Assembly: GCA_029335875.2 (NCBI GenBank)
Contig: JARJMZ020000035.1
Span: 1 to 64,000, forward strand
Length of the DNA: 64,000 nt
Origin: Thermoprotei archaeon
Lineage (GTDB): Archaea; Thermoproteota; Thermoprotei_A; Sulfolobales; Acidilobaceae
Direction of reading: 5' to 3'
The position numbers and the translations under genes are program-made. Below are positions 16,297-25,346 of this stretch, one piece after another. Within the stretch, counting starts at the first letter, position 1; each line of letters starts with the position of its first letter. A model generated the notes under the pieces. That model did no database searches. It saw only the letters and a list, made by a program, of their open reading frames with translations, and was not told where the DNA came from.

Positions 16297-19002
16297 TCAG
16301 TTTTTAATTATAGTTATATGGTATGGGTAGCCTTTTAATGCTTCCCCTATTCTCTTGGTCATTGTTGAGTGCCTGTCTAGGAACGCTATTATAATGCCCT
16401 TATCCATTAGCTTCTCCCAGCCCCCTCTAGCTATAGTGTTTATTAGTTGAGCTGCGCTTACTACTTTGTTTTTTGGTGTTTCCCCTGCGAGCTTCCTGTA
16501 TGCTTCAACAAGCTCCTCTACGTCTCGTGCCCTGACCGTGACTATTACTACTGCTTCTTCCCCGAAGTTAGCGTTGAGTGCTTCCAGGGTTTTGACCGCT
16601 ATTTCATGGCATTTCATCGCCTCACATTCTAGTTTTTCACCTAGGACCCTGGGAAGGTGTCTTTTAGGTTCTCTTCCATTCTTTTCCTCAAAATATTCTT
16701 TTATCCTCGCTTTAAGATAGGAGTCTAGAGCTTGGGGGTCTCCTTTAGCCATAGCCTCTTCTAGGGTTTCCCCCATTATCCTCAGTTTCTCCACTTCAAT
16801 CTTCCAAGCTCTCAGAGTGTTTACGTAGAGGTTTGGGGGGAGGAATTCTCCTATTCTAAAGTATCTACTGTTAACCTCTATTATAGCCATGGGGCTGTGG
16901 TTTACAAGCTTCCACCCCCCAGGGCATTTCCCCGTCTCTAGTAGGGGCTTCCCCCCTCTCCTCAATGTTATGGCGTTGAATAGAGGGGTCTCACTGCAGG
17001 CTCCAAAATCAATGTTGCCTTCTCCCCCCTCAACTATGTTTACGTAGTTGGAGCCTCCGAGCCACATGTAATGCTCTCCTCGGGGCTCCTCTTCTAGTCT
17101 TAGGGAGCCTCTCTGGATTATGTGGAAGTCTATTAGACCCTCCTCCCTCAGGCTGTTGAGGGCTCTTACAGCTGAACCCTTATACTTGAACACTTCCAGG
17201 GGGATTATTACCGACCCCCGTTCTTGCGGTAAGCCCCCCTTGAGGGCTGCTATAGTATTGAGGACTCTCAGCACGAAGCTAGGCTTAAGCCTGCTCCTCC
17301 TAGCCAGCTCTAGTTTAACATCAATATCTCTAGGGTTGTAGAGTATGAATGCTAGGGCGCCCCCGCCGTCCCTGCCGGCCCTCCCAACTTCCTGGTAGAG
17401 CTCCTCTATAGAGTCGCTTATGTAATAGTGGATAGTCCACCTTATATTTCGAACGTCCACGCCCATGCCGAAGGCTTTAGTCGTAACCATTACAGCCTCC
17501 CTCAGAGACCCCCCCGAGAGGAGTTCCTCAACTCTCTGCCTCCTGGCGGGGCTCATCTTACCGTGATAGGCGTATACTGGGGTGTCAAGAGAGTTTTTGA
17601 GGGCTTTAACAATCTCGTCAACCCTAGCCCACTCTACAGAGTTGCTTTCAACGAAACCGGTATAAACTAAGCCCACCCAGGGGGCTCCAAGGCTTCTAGA
17701 CCATTCTACGAGCTTCTTAACAGTCTCTAAGAGGAGTTTAAGCCTCTCATAGCCGGCAGGGGCGGGGATGACCCTGAAAGCTATGTTGTGCCTTAAAACT
17801 TCAGACCTGAGGACGACGGGCTTGGAAGGTTTAAGTTCAACGTTGCCCCCGAAGCCTTCTTCAAGCTCGATAGAGTCCCCTCTATGGCCTAGGGCTTTTA
17901 GAACACTTTCCAAGTCTGTCCTGGTTAGAGTGGCGGATAAAGCTATTACTGGGGGCTTGAAACCCCTCCCAGCCCTGTAGCTGGTTAAGACCCCGGCCAT
18001 GTAAAGGTATGATGGCCTGAAACTTAAACCCCACTCAGCAATAGCGTGAGCCTCGTCTAGGACTATGAGCGCCGGGGGCTTCTCCTCTAGGAACCCTCTA
18101 AACTCGGAGCTGAAGAACCTCTCGGGAGCCACATAGAGCATGTCCACCAGACACTCCCCCACAGCTTCAAGTATGAGCCTCCTCATGCTTGGGGGGACGC
18201 TTGAGTCTATGTGGAAAGCTTTAAGCCCCCTAATTGAAGCCCTGTAAACCTGGTCCCTCATTAGGGCCCTCAGGGGGGAAACTATGAGGGTATAGCAGCC
18301 CAGCCCGTTAGAAGCTAAAACCCTACTCGCAACCTGAAATATCGCAGACTTCCCTGAGCCCGTAGGGGCTAAGACGACTAGAGTGCCCCCCTCGACAGCC
18401 ATTGTTGAAAGTAGTTTGAAGGCAGCCTTCTGAACTTCCGAAGGCTCCAGGCCAGGCCACATAGCCTTGAAAGCCTCGATAAACTCCCTGTTTAAAACCT
18501 CAATGAACCCTCTGCCTAAGTTATGTCTGGGGAGCTCAAGCCTCATATAGGCTCCAGGACCCTCCAGGGAGAGCCCCGAGACTACTAAAGTATCTCCGCC
18601 GCACGCCATTTTACTTAAAGCTTCAAAAACCTCCTCCCTAAGACGACTCGCATCCTCCCCGGAAATAGAGCTTCTCAGGGAAACCTCGGGGATCAAGAAT
18701 ACTCTGAGCACCCGAAACCCTGAAGGGTTGGGGGGCGAGGGTGGGGAGGCCTCGAGATTATACCCTCTCAGGTAACCCTCAACATAATGCTTGAGAGCCA
18801 TGCCGGGGGCTGAGACATCGACACCCTCATAGCCTCTAGAAGCTCCAGCCACAATAGCGGCTAGAGCGTGGGGGGTCAACTCTCCGAGGCTCACAAACTC
18901 GAGCCTTCCATTATTACAGGGTATAGTGCTAACTTTAACCACCACAAAGCTGTGGGGCCCGCCTAGGAGAAGCTTAAACAAGCCTTGTACCCAGCCTAAC
19001 AC
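16297..19002 (-). CDS. RecQ-like superfamily 2 DNA helicase with extra terminal domains
   Basis: 901 residues. The helicase core lies at about 210-560: motif I APTGSGKSA, motif II VLDEAHAIAEWG, motif III ALSATLT, motif V TKAFGMGVD and motif VI QEVGRAGRDGGG, all of RecQ type. About 180 residues precede it and about 330 follow it; neither shows a zinc-binding or HRDC domain I can recognise. The tail ends in an alpha/beta region (VVIVTVRARDVEELV ... GIIIAFLDRH). GTG start. Likely involved in repair or restart of replication. No defence partners are seen nearby. Confidence 0.82.
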   Translation of the reverse strand: MLGWVQGLFKLLLGGPHSFVVVKVSTIPCNNGRLEFVSLGELTPHALAAIVAGASRGYEGVDVSAPGMALKHYVEGYLRGYNLEASPPSPPNPSGFRVLRVFLIPEVSLRSSISGEDASRLREEVFEALSKMACGGDTLVVSGLSLEGPGAYMRLELPRHNLGRGFIEVLNREFIEAFKAMWPGLEPSEVQKAAFKLLSTMAVEGGTLVVLAPTGSGKSAIFQVASRVLASNGLGCYTLIVSPLRALMRDQVYRASIRGLKAFHIDSSVPPSMRRLILEAVGECLVDMLYVAPERFFSSEFRGFLEEKPPALIVLDEAHAIAEWGLSFRPSYLYMAGVLTSYRAGRGFKPPVIALSATLTRTDLESVLKALGHRGDSIELEEGFGGNVELKPSKPVVLRSEVLRHNIAFRVIPAPAGYERLKLLLETVKKLVEWSRSLGAPWVGLVYTGFVESNSVEWARVDEIVKALKNSLDTPVYAYHGKMSPARRQRVEELLSGGSLREAVMVTTKAFGMGVDVRNIRWTIHYYISDSIEELYQEVGRAGRDGGGALAFILYNPRDIDVKLELARRSRLKPSFVLRVLNTIAALKGGLPQERGSVIIPLEVFKYKGSAVRALNSLREEGLIDFHIIQRGSLRLEEEPRGEHYMWLGGSNYVNIVEGGEGNIDFGACSETPLFNAITLRRGGKPLLETGKCPGGWKLVNHSPMAIIEVNSRYFRIGEFLPPNLYVNTLRAWKIEVEKLRIMGETLEEAMAKGDPQALDSYLKARIKEYFEEKNGREPKRHLPRVLGEKLECEAMKCHEIAVKTLEALNANFGEEAVVIVTVRARDVEELVEAYRKLAGETPKNKVVSAAQLINTIARGGWEKLMDKGIIIAFLDRHSTMTKRIGEALKGYPYHITIIKN

Positions 19003-19080
19003 TATCTTGCCAGCCCTGGGAACGGTTGAACGTTAAGGTTAAGAGGGGCTGGGCTCGCCGAGTGTACCATATGGGCTGGT

Positions 19081-19548
19081 GTGAGGTTGAAACTCCTAAC
19101 ACACAACTTTGTTGGCCTGGGCGTGGCTGCTCTAGCAGCTTCGCTGGCAGGCTGTAGTTTCTCGTGTACTGCTTCAGCCTCGCTGACGGGCTTGCTGTTG
19201 CAGAATGTTGTGGATGCTTTTTCTCACGAGCATAGGGGGAGGTATACTAGGAGGACTAGGCTGCTCCATAGTCTCGAAGGCGTTACAGCCCTAGCGGTTG
19301 TGATGTCGGCTTTGGTGGTTGGGGCTTTAAGGTTTGAGGCCCGCGAATCTCTAATACTTTTAGCTGCTTTGGAGTTGTCCGCCCTGAGCCACCTGGTTCT
19401 AGATGCTTTAACCCCGGACGGCGTCTATATTCTGGGCCGTAAGGTTAACTTGGGCCGCATACCCTACGATAACCCCGAGGTTAACATAGCCCTCCAGGCT
19501 ATGGGGGTGCTAGCTTTGAGCCTGGCTGTAATAGCTAGCCTCAGCTAA
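19081..19548 (+). CDS. DUF1286-like integral membrane protein
   Basis: 155 residues, about three or four membrane helices, with conserved-looking histidines and aspartates: LKLLTHNFVGLG, VDAFSHEHRGR, RTRLLHS and SHLVLDALTPDGVYILGRKV. The pattern matches archaeal DUF1286 and recalls YdjM-type membrane metal-dependent hydrolases, so hydrolase activity is possible but unproven. GTG start, 78 bp from the divergent helicase gene. Followed 48 bp later by the AMMECR1 gene on the same strand. Confidence 0.7.
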   Translation: MRLKLLTHNFVGLGVAALAASLAGCSFSCTASASLTGLLLQNVVDAFSHEHRGRYTRRTRLLHSLEGVTALAVVMSALVVGALRFEARESLILLAALELSALSHLVLDALTPDGVYILGRKVNLGRIPYDNPEVNIALQAMGVLALSLAVIASLS

Positions 19549-19596
19549 AATACTATAATAGCCTTAAAACACACTATTATATGGGAGGCTCCAAAC

Positions 19597-20313
19597 ATGG
19601 CTCGACAGCCTACCGAGAGCCCTGAGGCTGAAGCCGTCCTTGATATAAACTCTGTAAGCTTAGAGCTGGCTAGAGCCCTAGTTAAGGTAGCCAGGGAGGC
19701 CATAAAACACTTCATGACAGGCAGTAGGAGACTCTACGAAATACCCAGAGAGCTCAAAGAAAAACACCCGGAACTCGACAAGTACGCGTCAGTATTCGTA
19801 ACCCTCGAGAAAATAACGGAGAAAGAAGGGGTTAGAGGCAGGGAGCTCAGAGGGTGCATAGGCTTCATAGAACCCATATTCCCCCTAGGGATCGCGGTAA
19901 TAGAGTCTGCAATATCGTCAGCATTCAACGACCCGAGATTCCCCCCTCTAAGGCCGAGAGAGCTGGGAGAAACAGTGGTAACTCTAACACTCCTAGGGCG
20001 CAAAAAACAGATCAAAAGCCTAAAAGAAATAGTAATAGGGAGAGACGCCCTATACGTGGAGAGACCATACTATAGAAGACTATTCTCCGGGATACTCCTC
20101 CCAGAAGTCCCAGTAGAATACTGCTGGGACATTGAAACATTCGCAAACATGACATGCATGAAAGCGGGACTAGAGGAAAAATGCTGGACCAAACCAGGCA
20201 CAACACTATACACAATACCGGGGAGAACACTGAGAGAAATAGAACCAGAGGGGGAAATAGAAGAAGTGGACCTAACCAAAGAGTACGAAGAGCACTGTAA
20301 AACAAAAACATAA
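19597..20313 (+). CDS. AMMECR1 family protein
   Basis: 238 residues with the family hallmark LRGCIGFIEP (near residue 88), the downstream SAFNDPRFPPLRP and LEKITEKEGVRGR segments, and ALYVERPYYRRLFSGILLPEVPVEYCWD. AMMECR1 proteins occur in all domains of life; the function is unproven, though RNA or modification roles have been suggested because of fusions and neighbours. Base composition becomes more A-rich in the 3' half. A C/D sRNA gene starts 27 nt after the stop codon and may be co-transcribed. Confidence 0.88.
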   Translation: MARQPTESPEAEAVLDINSVSLELARALVKVAREAIKHFMTGSRRLYEIPRELKEKHPELDKYASVFVTLEKITEKEGVRGRELRGCIGFIEPIFPLGIAVIESAISSAFNDPRFPPLRPRELGETVVTLTLLGRKKQIKSLKEIVIGRDALYVERPYYRRLFSGILLPEVPVEYCWDIETFANMTCMKAGLEEKCWTKPGTTLYTIPGRTLREIEPEGEIEEVDLTKEYEEHCKTKT

Positions 20314-20339
20314 AACCACCCCCTAAAACAATACTAACA

Positions 20340-20399
20340 CGAGGAATGATCGATGTAGCCTGCCCTGAGGCGTGATGAAGTCCTCGATAAGTGACCTCG
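20340..20399 (+). ncRNA. C/D box methylation-guide sRNA
   Basis: Layout: stem CGAGG, box C ATGATCG (20346-20352), 12-nt guide ATGTAGCCTGCC, box D' CTGA (20365-20368), 3-nt spacer, box C' GTGATGA (20372-20378), 12-nt guide AGTCCTCGATAA, box D GTGA (20391-20394), stem CCTCG. Both guides are exactly 12 nt, as in archaeal dual-guide sRNAs. Boxes C and D depart from consensus, but position 6 of C (now C) and position 1 of D (now G) still pair, a compensatory swap that keeps the kink-turn. Flanking 5-bp stem is perfect. Targets not identified. Confidence 0.72.
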
Positions 20400-20460
20400 A
20401 GATCCTTAACTTGCCATTATAGCGGATAGTGGCAAGCCACTTTTCTACCCTTTATTGTTT

Positions 20461-21098
20461 CTAGTTTAGGCTCTCTAAGCTTACACTCTTCAGTGGCGAA
20501 CGGGCATCTAGGGTGGAGTCTACAGCGTCAGGCTTATACTTAGGGTGAACCGGGAAGTATGGCGGTGTCGCCATGAGGTGGAGGAAGAAGCCTACGGGAG
20601 CCTTAAGATAGAACACTACAGTCCTGTCGTCCTTAGCCTCAACCTTATCAACGAACTCCGTGACAAGCCATGAAGGATCCCCCTCTATCTTCATAACCCT
20701 CTCAATACTCCTAACAACGTCAGAGGCTTTCAGGGGGGTTTCATCAGAGAATTTTAGGTTAGGCTTTAGGTAGAAAGTCCAAACCTTGCCGTCAGCGCTG
20801 ACCTCCCACCTCTCAGCAAGCCCGGGCACTATTTCAAGAACCCCAGGCTTATATTTAACTAAACCCTCCATAACGTTGTTCAAAACCTCCCATGTGAAGA
20901 AATCGTAGGCATTAGACGGGTCCAAATCTGTAACCTTATCAGTCACGCCAATTACAATCTGCTCAGCCCTCACTACAGCGGGCGTTGTAGGGGTCGTAAC
21001 GGGGGCCGGGCCTCTAGTAGCATAGTAAGCTCCAATTAATATAACAAAATTATTATAGCGGCAACTATTATGGCTATATTCCTGCCTTTTAAGGCCAT
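20461..21098 (-). pseudogene. Remnant of a peptide ABC transporter substrate-binding protein (family 5)
   Basis: The middle reads as the first 180 or so residues of a mature SBP_bac_5 protein (DLDPSNAYDFFTWEVLNNV, GLAERWEVSADGKVWTFYL, KFSDETPLKASDVV). Intact members are over 500 residues; this one stops after about 200. The signal peptide (MALKGRNIAIIVAAIIILLY from ATG 21098) is in a different frame from the body, so a frameshift near 21040 is also present. No permease or ATPase genes are nearby. A decayed, probably relocated gene; repeat copy C lies 160 bp upstream. Confidence 0.75.
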
Positions 21099-21261
21099 AT
21101 CGAGGCACTTCACCCAATAACAGGTGATGCCGGACCTAATAAAACTTACATTGAAACTAGATCTTAAACGCTTAGCTGAATAGTTAACACTACCCGCCCC
21201 ACCGGCCTTCAGACCTCAACGTGACATTCACCGTCAACAATAAAGGGCGGCGTACGGATTG

Positions 21262-21514
21262 TTTTCTAGAGTAAGATCTCTGGGAGTTTTGGTTAACATG
21301 GTTATTTAGGGGTATTTAAAAGCATAATAATGTGGACTATGGAAGTTTAGGGTTATTTTAAGGCTTCCACGCTATGTGAGACCGCCTCTATGACTGGCCC
21401 CCGGAGGCGAGCGCAGGGCGGCCCAGTAATGCCAGCCTATGAAGCCGCTAATGGACTGAGGGGGAAGCCGGGCTCAATACCATGAATACCCATGGTACTG
21501 GATTCCAGTGACTT
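21262..21514 (+). repeat. Intergenic structured repeat, copy C
   Basis: About 253 bp. Left end TTTTCTAGAGTAAGATCTCTGGG (hairpin CTAGAG/CTCTGG), GTTAACATG at 21292, core GGCGGCCCAGTAATGCCAGCC, right hairpin CAATACCATG / CATGGTACTG, end GATTCCAGTGACTT. It sits in the 600-bp gap between the decayed transporter gene and the glyA stop. The rest of that gap (21515-21701) shows nothing I can assign. Confidence 0.82.
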
Positions 21515-21701
21515 CTACTAAGGCATGCCCATCCAACCTACTATTACATGATAAACACGTCCTATTAAGGTTCAGCGGTCTCCTCACACACGTTTCCATG
21601 ATGTAAATAGGTATCATGAAGCTAACTGTCTGGGGATTGTGAAGCGTCCTAGATTGTTTAAACGATTATAACCCGGTATGCGTTATCAGCGCGTTTACAT
21701 A

Positions 21702-23015
21702 CTATGTTAGTAAGTCTAGGAGTGTGGTTAATTTTTGTGTTTCTTTTTCGTCAAAGCAGTAGTGTATCTTGTTATAGTTTTTCCTGAACTCCGTTACTTC
21801 TATTGCTATTTTCTTCGTGTCTTCTTTCTTTATTAGGATCCTGTGCATTAGTTCTGCTATGTATTTCATTTCCGGACGGTTCATCCCTATTCTTGTGACT
21901 TCTTGAACTCCGAGTCTTATGCCGCTGGGGTCTTTGACTGCTTCTGGGGGGTCTATTGGTAGGAGGTTTTTATTTACTATTATGTTTGCTTCTTCTAGTC
22001 TCTGCGCTGCCCAGGCTCCTCCTCCTAGGTTCCTCACGTTTATTAGTATTTGGTGGCTTCTAGTGTATCCTAGTTTCTCTCCTAGGACGTTGAATCCTAG
22101 TGATGCCAGCTCTTCTGCTAGGGTTTTCGCGTTGGCTACTATTTGCTTGGCGTAGTCTTCTCCGAAGGCTTTCATCTCTAGGGCTGTTACTAGAGTGGCG
22201 GGTATTCTGTGTAAGTGGTGGTTGCTGACGAACCAGGGGAATATTGTCTTGCCTACAGCCTTATATATCCCCTCGTCTCTGAAGGCTACGAGGCCTCCTT
22301 GAGGGCCTGGGAATGTTTTATGTGTTGACGTCGTCATAACGTCGGCCCCATGGTCTAGAGGGTTCCTCCAGACGCCGCCCATTATCAGGCCTAGGACGTG
22401 GGCCGCGTCATAAACGAGCTTCCCGTTAACGCTGTGCACTGCTTCCGAAATTTCCTTGACAGGGTGCGGGAACAGGTATACGCTCCCTCCTAGTACTGCG
22501 AATTTGGGCTTCTCGGCTTCTATGATTTTAATGGCGCCGTCAACGTCAACGTTCATCTCCTCCTCATTATACGGTAGGTCCACCTGCTTAATCCCGAGGG
22601 CTCCGAGGGTCCCGAATTTAGTGTGGCTAACGTGAGCCCCAGCCTGGACGGGGGCTATGACAGCTTTATCTCCAGGCTCCGCTAGAACTCTGAAGACTGA
22701 GGCGTTAGCTACAGTCCCGCTTATAGGCCTTAAATCAACCATTGTAGTGTTAAGCATGGACCCTATAATTTTCTCAGCCATAACTTCAAGCTCGTCAATA
22801 AACCTAGTACCTTGATAATACCTCTTGAAAGGCTTACCCTCAGCATACCTGAACATGAAATCGCTTAAATAAGCCTTCAAAGCCAGGGGGCTCATAACGT
22901 TCTCGGCAGCTATAAGGTTAATGGAATTCCTAAACCTCCAAACATTATCCTCGTTAATAAGGCCTATTACACTACCAAGAACCCCCCTAACATCCTGGAA
23001 ACCCAAACCCTCCAC
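21702..23015 (-). CDS. glyA: Serine hydroxymethyltransferase
   Basis: PLP enzyme interconverting serine and glycine with transfer of the one-carbon unit to a pterin. Visible features are NLIAAENV, the PLP lysine in [21 protein letters not shown], and [12 protein letters not shown] near the C-terminus. I place the start at GTG 23015 ([11 protein letters not shown]), giving 437 residues, the normal archaeal length; an ATG 174 bp upstream would add an unrelated 58-residue leader. A TATA box 27-37 nt before this GTG supports a leaderless transcript. Last gene before a divergent aldo/keto reductase. Confidence 0.92.
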   Translation of the reverse strand: MEGLGFQDVRGVLGSVIGLINEDNVWRFRNSINLIAAENVMSPLALKAYLSDFMFRYAEGKPFKRYYQGTRFIDELEVMAEKIIGSMLNTTMVDLRPISGTVANASVFRVLAEPGDKAVIAPVQAGAHVSHTKFGTLGALGIKQVDLPYNEEEMNVDVDGAIKIIEAEKPKFAVLGGSVYLFPHPVKEISEAVHSVNGKLVYDAAHVLGLIMGGVWRNPLDHGADVMTTSTHKTFPGPQGGLVAFRDEGIYKAVGKTIFPWFVSNHHLHRIPATLVTALEMKAFGEDYAKQIVANAKTLAEELASLGFNVLGEKLGYTRSHQILINVRNLGGGAWAAQRLEEANIIVNKNLLPIDPPEAVKDPSGIRLGVQEVTRIGMNRPEMKYIAELMHRILIKKEDTKKIAIEVTEFRKNYNKIHYCFDEKETQKLTTLLDLLT

Positions 23016-23041
23016 ACCGAGAAAAGGAGAAGAGCACGAGA

Positions 23042-23052
23042 CAATAAATAAG
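23042..23052 (-). promoter_or_regulatory. TATA box of glyA
   Basis: CTTATTTATTG on the minus strand, 27-37 nt before the GTG at 23015. It decides the start codon choice: transcription from it would begin at or just before that GTG. Confidence 0.5.
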
Positions 23053-23238
23053 TTGAGGTCTCTAAAAGAGCTGCCACCACAACCGTCAAAAACAGCAGAC
23101 ACAAAATATCCTCGAAACCCTGAAGACGTTAAATAATAGCTTAGAGAATTCCCGCCGCTCGAGCCAACACTATCACAGTGAACTTTCAACGGTTTAAACT
23201 TAAAACTGGAGCCTCTAACAGTACCTACGGCGGTTTCT

Positions 23239-24057
23239 ATGCCTAGGTTTGAGGTTGACGTGAGCGATAGGAAGCCTATAGGTAATACTGGTGAAACGGT
23301 TTCAGCGGTGGGGCTCGGAACATGGGCTATCAGAGACTATAGGGGGGCCCTACGGGCTTATATTGAGGCTTTCAGCCTGGGCATAGATAATGTTGACACT
23401 GCCGAGATGTATGATGATGGGAAGGCTGAGAGGTTCGTGGGGGAGCTTGCTAGAATAGTGGGTAGGGATAGGATCTTCATAACGACTAAGTTGCTGCCGC
23501 ACAGGTTTAGGAGTAGGGATTCATCCCTTAAAGCCATGAAACTCTCTCTTGAAAGGCTTGGGGTTAGCAGCGTAGACCTCACACTAATACATTGGCCTGA
23601 CACGCTAGCCGCTATAGAGGATCAAGCTAGGAACCTGGAGGCCCTAGTATTCGAGGGCTTAACAAGATATATTGGGGTTAGCAACTTTACTGTTGAGGAG
23701 CTTGAGACTGCGAGGCAAGCTCTCAGGAGGTACGATATAGTAGTGAACCAGGTAAAATACAGTATCCTAGATAAGAGTGTGGAGGAGGAGCTCCTACAAT
23801 ATGCTATGCTTAGAGGCATAACAATACAAGCTTATACACCGTTGGAGAGGGGGGAAGTGCTAGCTCATAAAACCGTCAATGAGATAGCTAGAAAGAGGGG
23901 GAAGACGCCGGCACAGGTAGCTTTAAACTATCTAATATCAAGACCTAGGGTTATAGCTATACCTAAAGCTGAGAAGGGCGAGCATGTGAGAGAGATAGCC
24001 GGCGCTATGGGCTGGAGGCTCTCGCCAGAAGATATAGAAGTGCTAGAAACAACATAA
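23239..24057 (+). CDS. Aldo/keto reductase
   Basis: 272 residues, a TIM barrel of the AKR superfamily. The catalytic tetrad is visible: Asp in [14 protein letters not shown], Tyr in the same block, Lys in TTKLLP, His in TLIHWPD. The NADPH-binding C-terminal loop has [18 protein letters not shown]. Reduces aldehydes or ketones with NAD(P)H; substrate unknown. ATG start, divergent from glyA with about 220 bp between. Confidence 0.9.
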   Translation: MPRFEVDVSDRKPIGNTGETVSAVGLGTWAIRDYRGALRAYIEAFSLGIDNVDTAEMYDDGKAERFVGELARIVGRDRIFITTKLLPHRFRSRDSSLKAMKLSLERLGVSSVDLTLIHWPDTLAAIEDQARNLEALVFEGLTRYIGVSNFTVEELETARQALRRYDIVVNQVKYSILDKSVEEELLQYAMLRGITIQAYTPLERGEVLAHKTVNEIARKRGKTPAQVALNYLISRPRVIAIPKAEKGEHVREIAGAMGWRLSPEDIEVLETT

Positions 24058-24225
24058 CCTAGTAGCTGGAACCCCCCCAGGCAGCCCTTAGAGGTGCACG
24101 GGCCTTACAAGGGCTTCTGTTGAGCCTCAACTTTTCAAATATCACGGCTAATATTACTCGAGTCTCTTAGAGGCTAAACTCTACTAATACCCTCCGGTAG
24201 CTTACCAAGTGTAAGGGCTGGGGGC

Positions 24226-24570
24226 GTGCTCGTTGTAACTGTCTATACGAGCTTTCTAAGTGATAATAGCGAGGTTGAGGCTGCCCTTGAAGCTACCGAG
24301 ACTGTGAGGGGTCTCTACGGCGTCGATGTTTTCGTGGATGTGGTTAACGTGGACCTCGTCTCGCCCCACTATCCTATGAAGCCTTTAATAGTTGTTGGAG
24401 ATAGAGTGATAGAGTGGGAACCTTTAGAGCCCAGAGATTTTAGGGTTAAGAAGATCGTGAAGGTTATAATAGAGGCTATACTTTTAAATGTAACTATAGG
24501 GGAGCCCTTAGGGGTTTACAATGCTAGGGGCGAGAGACCCGAGGCTTTAGAAGGGTCTCTAGCAGAATAG
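24226..24570 (+). CDS. Hypothetical protein, possibly thioredoxin-fold
   Basis: 114 residues from a GTG start. It opens with a beta strand (LVVTVYTSF) and contains SPHYPMKPLIVVGDRVIEWEPL, where a Pro before a strand pair recalls the cis-Pro loop of thioredoxin folds, but there are no cysteines at all, so no redox role. C-terminal helix RVKKIVKVIIEAIL. Converges on the E1-like gene with 26 bp between. Not recognised; weak structural guess only. Confidence 0.55.
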   Translation: MLVVTVYTSFLSDNSEVEAALEATETVRGLYGVDVFVDVVNVDLVSPHYPMKPLIVVGDRVIEWEPLEPRDFRVKKIVKVIIEAILLNVTIGEPLGVYNARGERPEALEGSLAE

Positions 24571-24596
24571 TGGAGAGAACTAGGCTGCCCCCACTC

Positions 24597-25343
24597 TTAG
24601 CCTAGGAGGGCTCTCCTGCAAGCGTTACAGTCTATGTCAGGCCTTATGCTCACTTCTTCAATAGAGGGTTTCAGGGCGTTAACTACTATTAGCTTGTTTA
24701 TAGAAGGCTGTCCCACCCCCGTTATCAGCTTCAACGTCTCCATAACTTCTATTGAAGCTACGATGCCCACCGTGGGGGCTACTATAGCTCTACAGCCGGG
24801 TTCAGGTATGGGTTTGGGCGTTATACACGCTAGGCACGTAGTTTTACCCGGGACTATGACTGTGACCTGCCCATAGTAAGTGTCTGCGGCCGCGTGAACA
24901 TATGGGATGCCGTGTTCCCATATATGCTCGTCTATGACTAGTCTCGTCCTCCAGTCGTCGAGCCCGTCGACAACTATGTCGGCCCCTTTTAAAGCTTCCT
25001 CAACAGTGTCTCTGGTTACTTTAATGTTCCTAGCCTCGACTTCTACTAGAGGGTTGAGGTCTGAGAGTTTGAGCCCCGCTACTTCAGCCTTGGGTTTCCC
25101 CACGTCGCTGGTGGAGTACAGTATTTGCCTGTTAAGGTTCTCCACCCCTACAATGTCGTGGTCTATTATTATGAGCTTCCCCACCCCCATAGCCGCGAGG
25201 TACATCGATATTAAGCTTCCGAGACCCCCCAGGCCTACGACCGCTACTTTAGACTCTAAGAGTTTGAGCTGCCCTGAAGCTCCCAGCACGGGGATCTGCC
25301 TCGAGTACCTGATAAGGTCTATCTTCTCTAGGTCCAGGCTCAT
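24597..25343 (-). CDS. E1-like adenylyltransferase (ThiF/MoeB/UbaA family)
   Basis: 248 residues. Nucleotide loop VVGLGGLGSL, NLNRQILY, the metal/ATP aspartate region VDGLDDW, two CxxC zinc pairs (CLAC and CNAC) and a candidate catalytic Cys in PGCRAIVAPTVG. Such enzymes adenylate the C-terminal Gly of ubiquitin-like sulfur carriers (SAMP, MoaD, ThiS) for tRNA thiolation, molybdopterin or protein conjugation. Follows the CysRS gene by 3 bp, so the two are an operon; cysteine supply and sulfur transfer make a sensible pairing. Confidence 0.88.
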   Translation of the reverse strand: MSLDLEKIDLIRYSRQIPVLGASGQLKLLESKVAVVGLGGLGSLISMYLAAMGVGKLIIIDHDIVGVENLNRQILYSTSDVGKPKAEVAGLKLSDLNPLVEVEARNIKVTRDTVEEALKGADIVVDGLDDWRTRLVIDEHIWEHGIPYVHAAADTYYGQVTVIVPGKTTCLACITPKPIPEPGCRAIVAPTVGIVASIEVMETLKLITGVGQPSINKLIVVNALKPSIEEVSIRPDIDCNACRRALLG

Positions 25344-25346
25344 CCT

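Noticed and set aside
21702..23189. Longer GlyA with a 58-residue N-terminal extension
   Set aside because: The extension is unlike any GlyA and the promoter position supports the GTG at 23015.
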